Source: JAATGA01 sp047605605 (lineage in GTDB: Bacteria > Pseudomonadota > Alphaproteobacteria > Rhodobacterales > Rhodobacteraceae). Taken from it: 35,160 bases of DNA. The first letter of the stretch is position 1; each line of letters starts with the position of its first letter. The DNA lies in the NCBI GenBank assembly GCA_047605605.1, contig JASGFG010000036.1, positions 1-35,160 of the forward strand, written 5' to 3'. The notes under the pieces are model-generated. The model was given only the letters and a program-made list of their open reading frames with translations. It ran no database searches and was not told where the DNA came from. Of this stretch, positions 30,095 to 35,160 are shown in pieces. A program made the position numbers and the translations under genes.

Positions 30095-31075
30095 TCAGTT
30101 CAGCGCCTTGTCGGTGATCGCATGGGTCCATGCGCCTTCGGGTGCCTTGGTGATCACCGCATCCGACCCGCCGGACATCAGCGCCTCGACCGTGCGGGTA
30201 TAATCCGCCTCGTCCAGCGCGCCGTTTGACCCGGCGGTCAGCTTGGCGACCTCGCCCATCATCCGCTTCTGGTGCTTTTCGGTCTGCGCGCCGGTGTCGT
30301 CGTTTTCCAGCACGATCATCGCCGCATCGTCGGGGTTTTCTTCGGCCCATTTCCAGCCTTTCATGCTGGCGCGGACGAATTTCACCATCTTGTCCTCGAA
30401 GGCCGGGTCTTTCAGCTTGTCCTCCATGACGTAGAGGCCGTCCTCCAGCGTCGCCACGCCTTCCTGCGTGTAGTTGAAGTTCACCAGCTGATCCGGGGTG
30501 ATCCCGGCGTCGATGACCTGCCAGTATTCGTTATAGGTCATGGTCGAGATACAGGCCGCCTGCTTCTGCAACAGCGGATCGACGTTGAACCCCTGTTTCA
30601 GCACCGTGACGCCATCGGGCGAGCCATCGGTCTTGTAACCCAGCTTGGCCATCCAGTTCAGGAACGGATATTCATTGCCGCCGAACCAGACGCCCAGCGT
30701 CTTGCCCTTGAAATCGGCAGGCGTCGCCACGCCCGATTCTTTCAGGCAGGTCAGCTGCATCCCCGAGGATTTGAACGGCTGCGCGATATTGACCAGCGCC
30801 AGCCCCTTTTCCCGCGCGGCGAGTGCCGAGGGCATCCAGTCCACCACCACATCCGCGCCGCCGCCCGCGATCACCTGCGTCGGCGCCACATCCGGGCCAC
30901 CCGGCAGGATGGTCACGTCCAGCCCCTCGTCCTTGTAGAATCCCTTGTCCTTGGCGACGTAATAGCCCGCGAACTGGGCCTGCGTGACCCATTTCAGTTG
31001 CAGCTTCACATCCTCGGCCCAAGCGCCGGTGGCGAAAAGCCCGGCAAGGATCGTGCCCGTCATCAGCTTTTTCAT
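30095..31075 (-). CDS. ABC substrate-binding protein, NMT1/ThiY-like
   Basis: 326 residues. The signal peptide is the first 20 residues (LMTGTILAGLFATGAWA, cleavage before EDV). The mature part opens KLQLKWVTQAQFAGYYVAKD and continues FYKDEGLDVTILPGGPD, typical of the NMT1/THI5-like binding proteins that include pyrimidine-precursor binders such as ThiY. It should deliver its ligand in the periplasm to the permeases encoded just upstream. With dihydropyrimidinase in the same operon, a pyrimidine or dihydropyrimidine is the likely ligand (inference). GGAGAGGAAG precedes the ATG at 31075. Confidence 0.88.
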   Translation of the reverse strand: MKKLMTGTILAGLFATGAWAEDVKLQLKWVTQAQFAGYYVAKDKGFYKDEGLDVTILPGGPDVAPTQVIAGGGADVVVDWMPSALAAREKGLALVNIAQPFKSSGMQLTCLKESGVATPADFKGKTLGVWFGGNEYPFLNWMAKLGYKTDGSPDGVTVLKQGFNVDPLLQKQAACISTMTYNEYWQVIDAGITPDQLVNFNYTQEGVATLEDGLYVMEDKLKDPAFEDKMVKFVRASMKGWKWAEENPDDAAMIVLENDDTGAQTEKHQKRMMGEVAKLTAGSNGALDEADYTRTVEALMSGGSDAVITKAPEGAWTHAITDKALN

Positions 31076-31116
31076 AATCTTCCTCTCCTGTTGCGGGCCG
31101 TTGTTCAGACCCTTGT

Positions 31117-32049
31117 TTAACGTCTTTGCGACGGGTGCCAGAACGTCACCCGCCTTTCGATCAGCGCGACCAGACCATAGAAGGCCGAACCGGCGATTGC
31201 GGCAACCGTGATTTCGGCCCAGATCATATCCAGCGCCAGCTGCCCGATGGATGCGTTGATGCGGAACCCCATGCCCACGATCGGGCTGCCGAAAAATTCG
31301 GCAACGATTGCCCCGATCAGCGCCAGCGTGGTGGCGATCTTCAACCCGTTGAACAGGAACGGCATGGCAGCGGGCAGGCGCAGTTTCCACAGCGTCTGCC
31401 AATAGCTGGCACTGTAGGTCGCCATCAGGTCTCGCTGCATCTGGTCCGTCGCCTTCAACCCGGCGACCATGTTCACCAGCACGGGGAAAAACACCATCAC
31501 CACCACGACCGCCGCCTTCGACTGCCAGTCGAACCCGAACCACATCACCATGATCGGCGCGATGCCGACGATGGGCAGGGCCGCGACGAAGTTCCCCACC
31601 GGCAGCAGCCCCCGTTGCAGAAAGGTCGAGCGGTCCACGGCAATCGCCACCACCACGGCGGCGGCACAGCCGATCAGGTATCCGGTCAGCGCGCCTTTCA
31701 ACCCGGTCTGGACGAAATCGGCCCAGAGCACCGGCAGGCTGGCCCCGATCCGCGCGGCGATGGCCGAAGGCGCGGGCAGGATCACGGGCGAGACGGCGAA
31801 AAGGGCCACCGTGGTTTCCCACAGGATCAGCAAGGTAAGTCCGAATATGATCGGCACCAGCCAGCGGACCCCGGCCCAGTCATGCCTGGACAGCCAGACA
31901 TTTATGACCCACATCACCGCCCAGATCATCAGCGGTATGACGACCTTTGGCCCGATCAGCGCCGCGCCAGCCAACACCGCGGCCAACCATGCGATGAACT
32001 TGACGTTCATCAGCATCCCGTGTGTTTCGTCGAATTTCAGGGGTTTCAT
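31117..32049 (-). CDS. ABC transporter permease 1 of the pyrimidine-type importer
   Basis: 310 residues. Two extra hydrophobic helices at the N-terminus (FIAWLAAVLAGAALIGPKVV) precede the BPD_transp_1 fold; the EAA-like loop is ATYSASYWQTLWKLRLPAAM, which contacts the ATPase. It belongs to the SsuC/TauC/ThiX-like permeases. The ATG overlaps the stop of permease 2 (ATGA). The binding-protein gene follows 41 bases downstream. Confidence 0.9.
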   Translation of the reverse strand: MKPLKFDETHGMLMNVKFIAWLAAVLAGAALIGPKVVIPLMIWAVMWVINVWLSRHDWAGVRWLVPIIFGLTLLILWETTVALFAVSPVILPAPSAIAARIGASLPVLWADFVQTGLKGALTGYLIGCAAAVVVAIAVDRSTFLQRGLLPVGNFVAALPIVGIAPIMVMWFGFDWQSKAAVVVVMVFFPVLVNMVAGLKATDQMQRDLMATYSASYWQTLWKLRLPAAMPFLFNGLKIATTLALIGAIVAEFFGSPIVGMGFRINASIGQLALDMIWAEITVAAIAGSAFYGLVALIERRVTFWHPSQRR

Positions 32050-32912
32050 CGCACCAACCCCATCCGCCGCAGGGTCACGCGCTCCACCAGCCCGATCACG
32101 CCCACCAGAGCCGCCGCGACGATGGCCGCCCCGAACAGCGCCGCCCATATCTGGATGGTCTGGCCGTAATACGACCCGCTCAACAGCCGCGCGCCAAGGC
32201 CCGCCACCGCGCCGGTCGGCAGTTCCCCCACGATGGCCCCCACCAGCGCCGCCGCCGCCCCCACCTTCAGCGAGGCGAACAGATAGGGCAGCGAGGACGG
32301 CAGCCGCAGCTTCGTCAGCACCTCGCCCCCCGAGGCATTATAGGTCCGCAGCAGGTCCAGCTGCATCGCATCGGGGCTGCGGAGGCCTTTCACCATGCCG
32401 ACGACCACCGGAAAGAACGACAGATAGGCGGAAATGATCGCCTTTGGCACCAGACCCTGCACCCCCATGGAATTCATCACCACGATGAACATCGGCGCGA
32501 TGGCAAGGATGGGTATGGTCTGGCTGGCAATGGCCCAGGGCATCACGCTCAGGTCCATCGCGCGGTTGTGGACGATCCCCACCGCCAGCGCGATCCCCGC
32601 CACCGTGCCGATGGCAAACCCCAAAAGCGTGGCCGACAGCGTGATCCAGCCATGATAGACCAGACTGCGTTTCGAGGTGACGGCATAGCCAGTCACCCCC
32701 TTCCACAACTCCACCGCCACCTGATGCGGCGCGGGCAGGACGGGACGCTCCAGCGCCATCGTCTCACTCACCATCTGCCCGAACGCCGGCGGCGGATTTC
32801 CCGCCCGCGCGGCCTGATCGACGATCCATTGCCGGTTCATCGCGACGGCGCCGGCATACCAGATCAAGACGATGGCAAAGACGACGGTAAGAATGGGAAG
32901 GACGGATTTCAA
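32046..32912 (-). CDS. ABC transporter permease 2, TTG start
   Basis: 288 residues with the BPD_transp_1 fold; the EAA-like loop is TYNASGGEVLTKLRLPSSLP. The first hydrophobic segment is VLPILTVVFAIVLIWYAG. The best start is the TTG at 32912, which overlaps the stop of the small upstream gene as TTGA and gives an N-terminus L/M-KSVLP. The ATG at 32972 would add 20 unlikely residues overlapping that gene. The unusual start may date from the insertion of the small gene. It overlaps permease 1 by ATGA. Confidence 0.88.
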   Translation of the reverse strand: MKSVLPILTVVFAIVLIWYAGAVAMNRQWIVDQAARAGNPPPAFGQMVSETMALERPVLPAPHQVAVELWKGVTGYAVTSKRSLVYHGWITLSATLLGFAIGTVAGIALAVGIVHNRAMDLSVMPWAIASQTIPILAIAPMFIVVMNSMGVQGLVPKAIISAYLSFFPVVVGMVKGLRSPDAMQLDLLRTYNASGGEVLTKLRLPSSLPYLFASLKVGAAAALVGAIVGELPTGAVAGLGARLLSGSYYGQTIQIWAALFGAAIVAAALVGVIGLVERVTLRRMGLVR

Positions 32913-33133
32913 AGTTTCAGGTTCCAGCCCTCTGCCATTACACCCGCGCGGCGAAGTGATGTTGCAGCCCAACGCATATCATATTGCCAAGTATAGAAGA
33001 GATCACCCGATGAGCGCAGCTCTTGCTCATGGTTTTCCCAGATATACTTTGCAACCTCCACCAATTTGGCGCTGCCTCCAAATTCGGAAAGTGCCTCCTT
33101 GACCCAAATTTTCAATGTATCCTTATTGGCCAT
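32909..33133 (-). CDS. Small winged-helix-like protein, AT-rich, inserted in the operon
   Basis: 74 residues: LKIWVKEALSEFGGSAKLVE, VAKYIWENHEQEL, FYTWQYDMRWAATSLRRAG and a final GWNLKL. The order helix-GGSA-helix, then R-x-x-x-x-LR-x-x-G and a W-x-L strand, resembles the small winged-helix domains found at the N-terminus of Mrr-type proteins, so DNA binding is possible. GC is about 48% against well over 60% around it. The ATG at 33133 follows GGGGGGAGG; a GTG at 33157 overlaps the ATPase stop. Its own stop overlaps the permease TTG. This suggests a transferred gene; its link to transport is unknown. Confidence 0.75.
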   Translation of the reverse strand: MANKDTLKIWVKEALSEFGGSAKLVEVAKYIWENHEQELRSSGDLFYTWQYDMRWAATSLRRAGVMAEGWNLKL

Positions 33134-33153
33134 AAGTTTACTTCCTCCCCCCT

Positions 33154-33951
33154 TCACTCATCCCCATGCCCCGCCCGCAACCCCTCGCGCACCCGATGCG
33201 CGATCTCGATGAACTCGCGGCTGTCGCGGATGTCCAAAGGCCGCTCACGCGGCAGGGGGCTATCGATCACATCGGTGATCCGGCCCGGACGCGGGCTCAT
33301 CACCACGATCCGGGTGGAAAGATACACCGCCTCTGGGATCGAATGGGTGACGAAGCCGATGGTCTTTTCCGTCCGCGCCCAAAGCTTCAGCAGTTCCTCG
33401 TTCAGCCGGTCGCGCACGATTTCATCCAGCGCCCCGAACGGCTCGTCCATCAGCAGAATGTCGGCGTCAAAGGCCAGCGCGCGGGCGATGCTCGCCCGCT
33501 GCTGCATCCCACCCGACAACTGCCAAGGGTATTTCTTGCCGAACCCGGTCAGGTCGACAAGGCCCAGAACCCGGTCCACCCGCGCCTGTTGTTCCTCGCG
33601 CGAGAACCCCATGATCTCCAGCGGCAGCTTGATGTTCCCGGCAATGGTGCGCCAGGGGTAAAGCCCCGCCGCCTGAAACACATAGCCATAGGCGCGTTTC
33701 CTGCGCGCCTCGTCCGGGGTCATGCCATTGACCGTCAGCGTCCCACCCGTAGGGCTTTCCAGCGCCGCAACACAGCGCAGGAAGGTGGTCTTGCCGCAGC
33801 CCGAGGGGCCGATGAAGCTGACGAACTCGCCCTTGTTGATCGTCAGGTTCACGTCCTTCAACGCCTGCACCGGGCCATCGCCGGTCTGGAAGACCAGGTT
33901 GAGGTCGCGCGCCTCGATCACCGGGGGGGCGAGGTTGATGGTGTCTTTCAT
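33154..33951 (-). CDS. ABC transporter ATP-binding protein of the pyrimidine-type importer
   Basis: 265 residues of the SsuB/TauB/ThiZ class. Walker A GPSGCGKTT (48-56), Q-loop VFQAAGLYPW, signature LSGGMQQR (145-152), Walker B ILLMDEP (165-171) with the D-loop GALDE, and the switch His in FVTHSIPEA. It powers the two permeases on the cytoplasmic side. Its ATG overlaps the stop of the membrane protein upstream (ATGA). Confidence 0.95.
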   Translation of the reverse strand: MKDTINLAPPVIEARDLNLVFQTGDGPVQALKDVNLTINKGEFVSFIGPSGCGKTTFLRCVAALESPTGGTLTVNGMTPDEARRKRAYGYVFQAAGLYPWRTIAGNIKLPLEIMGFSREEQQARVDRVLGLVDLTGFGKKYPWQLSGGMQQRASIARALAFDADILLMDEPFGALDEIVRDRLNEELLKLWARTEKTIGFVTHSIPEAVYLSTRIVVMSPRPGRITDVIDSPLPRERPLDIRDSREFIEIAHRVREGLRAGHGDE

Positions 33952-34424
33952 CCGCCCGTGCCCCTTTCACTTTCGCCGTTCCGCCAATTTGACAGAACCC
34001 AGTGATGTATGAACCCCGCCACGCCTCCCGCGAGAAGTATGCCAAGCACGGACCTTTCCCGTAAGAAAGTTGATGGAGCCTTCCCCCCGTCCGGACAAAG
34101 CCAAAAGAGGGCTAGCGAAGCTATGGTTACACCCGCACCTGCAAGCATTTGCCAGCCCTGTGAATTCAAACCCAAACGTCTAAGAAGCAACACTGCGCCT
34201 GCATAGGGCAAGATTGATGTCATAACGGCAAAGGGAAGCGCCATAAACACGCCTGTAGGTGGGAACAACGACGGACTGAGCCCCCAGGTTACAAAGACCG
34301 GTGTTGCGACAATAAGGGCAACAAGCCCGCCGATCAGAGCGAAGAGATAGGCAATGGCGTATTGCAGCATCATTTGCACATGCTGATAGTTGGGGGTTTC
34401 GAGGCAGCCCGCAGAAACATCCAT
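33948..34424 (-). CDS. Membrane protein of unknown function, lower GC, inserted in the operon
   Basis: 158 residues with four or so hydrophobic segments: LQYAIAYLFALIGGLVALIV, GVFMALPFAVMTSILPYAGA, MLAGAGVTIASLALFWLC and LGILLAGGVAGFIHHWVL. The polar C-terminus is NGESERGTGG. I do not recognise the family. GC is about 54%, lower than its neighbours. The ATG shares a base with the dihydropyrimidinase stop (TGATG) and the stop overlaps the ATPase start (ATGA), so it is fully built into the operon. A role in pyrimidine transport is possible only by position. Confidence 0.75.
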   Translation of the reverse strand: MDVSAGCLETPNYQHVQMMLQYAIAYLFALIGGLVALIVATPVFVTWGLSPSLFPPTGVFMALPFAVMTSILPYAGAVLLLRRLGLNSQGWQMLAGAGVTIASLALFWLCPDGGKAPSTFLRERSVLGILLAGGVAGFIHHWVLSNWRNGESERGTGG

Positions 34425-35160
34425 CACACCCCGCTGACCGGGATACCTTCCCGCGCCACCGGCCGGGGATTGGTGATCGCCTTCCAGGTCGACAGCGCCT
34501 TGTTCACCGCCCCGTTCGGCTCGCGCGCGACGAACTTGCCATGCCCTTCGGAGGAGGTCAGCGCGCCATCCGTCACCGCCACATGCCCGCGCGACAGGAC
34601 ATAGCGCGGCAGACCCTTGACCTTCTTCCCCTCGAACACGTTGTAGTCGATGGCCGATTGCTGGCTGGACGCAGAAATCACCTTTTCCGCCTCGGGATCC
34701 CAGACCACCAGATCCGCATCGGCGCCGACCAGAACCGCGCCCTTCTTCGGGTAACAGTTCATGATCTTGGCGATATTGGTCGAGGTGACGGCCACGAATT
34801 CGTTCATCGTGATCCGCCCCGTATTCACCCCATAGGTCCACAGCATCGGCAGCCGGTCCTCCAGCCCCCCCGTGCCGTTCGGGATCTTGGTGAAATTCCC
34901 CACCCCGGTCCGCTTCTGCGCGGTGGTAAAGGCGCAATGATCCGTCGCCACGCAGGACAGCGTGCCGCTCGCCAGCCCAGCCCAGAGCGAGTCCTGATGC
35001 TTCCTGTCGCGGAACGGCGGCGACATCACCCGCCGCGCGGCATGGTCCCAGTCGGCGTTGAAATACTCGCTTTCATCCAGCGTCAGATGCTGGATCAGCG
35101 GCTCGCCCCAGACCCGCTTGCCATTCATCTTCGCCCGCCGGATCGCCTCATGCGCCTCCT
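34424..35160 (-). CDS. hydA: Dihydropyrimidinase (D-hydantoinase), 5' end outside the window
   Basis: The C-terminal 244 residues of a cyclic amidohydrolase. SCVATDHCAFTTAQK holds the metal-site Asp, and PNGTGGLEDRLPMLWTYGVN, GADADLVVWDPEAEKVISAS and FEGKKVKGLPRYVLSRG are typical of dihydropyrimidinase. It opens dihydrouracil or dihydrothymine in the reductive pyrimidine pathway. The gene runs off the right edge, so its start and the rest of the operon are not visible. Its stop overlaps the next gene (TGATG). Confidence 0.95.
   Translation of the reverse strand, partial: EAHEAIRRAKMNGKRVWGEPLIQHLTLDESEYFNADWDHAARRVMSPPFRDRKHQDSLWAGLASGTLSCVATDHCAFTTAQKRTGVGNFTKIPNGTGGLEDRLPMLWTYGVNTGRITMNEFVAVTSTNIAKIMNCYPKKGAVLVGADADLVVWDPEAEKVISASSQQSAIDYNVFEGKKVKGLPRYVLSRGHVAVTDGALTSSEGHGKFVAREPNGAVNKALSTWKAITNPRPVAREGIPVSGV

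Overview
The window is high-GC DNA with densely packed genes and many 1-4 base start/stop overlaps. The gene families (ScfR-type regulator, SLC5-STAC histidine kinase, cyanide-insensitive-type bd oxidase with a DUF2474 subunit, RACo-like corrinoid activator, PF13769 'virulence factor' beside a MetF-like reductase) and the intergenic repeat suggest an alphaproteobacterium of the Rhodobacteraceae/Paracoccaceae, close to Paracoccus or Rhodobacter. The genus cannot be fixed from the sequence. No tRNA, rRNA, CRISPR array, transposase or prophage gene was seen.

Layout. 157-8486 is a long minus-strand run. It starts with a three-gene corrinoid/folate one-carbon operon (PF13769 protein, MetF-like reductase, pterin-binding methyltransferase). 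An ScfR regulator, a receiver-only response regulator, a two-helix membrane protein overlapping a symporter-type sensor kinase, and an orphan FliM/FliN C-terminal-domain protein follow. 9017-10887 (+) is ppx-rlmE, closed by a long inverted intergenic repeat. 11038-14763 (-) holds a P450/EamA pair, tpiA and a DUF1003 protein. 14888-16924 (+) is a RACo-type activase, probably the partner of the methyltransferase. 17053-18949 (-) is aroK-aroB plus a 52-residue protein. 19139-23037 (+) is a small membrane protein, a secreted protein, xerD and a CorC-like protein, all overlapping. 23057-25574 (-) is cydA-cydB-DUF2474. 25720-26325 (-) is a lytic transglycosylase, divergent from ssb.

27065-30034 (+): the 3' end of ssb is duplicated, a C-rich gene-free stretch follows, and then come two Fe-S assembly genes (DUF59 and A-type carrier). 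Between those two sits a SatD-DUF3307 module with its own terminator, an operator array of six GCAAG half-sites and a probably leaderless start. This is the best candidate for an undescribed system. SatD looks like a nucleotide-cyclase-type fold fused to a helix-turn-helix, and DUF3307 has paired His/Asp motifs in membrane helices.

30095-35160 (-) is a pyrimidine uptake and catabolism operon: dihydropyrimidinase (cut by the window edge), ABC ATPase, two permeases and a ThiY/NMT1-type binding protein. Two lower-GC genes are fitted into it with overlapping starts and stops: a membrane protein (about 54% GC) and a 74-residue winged-helix-like protein (about 48% GC).

Bases 1-156 hold no gene I can support. 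Protein family calls come from reading sequence motifs, without database searches.
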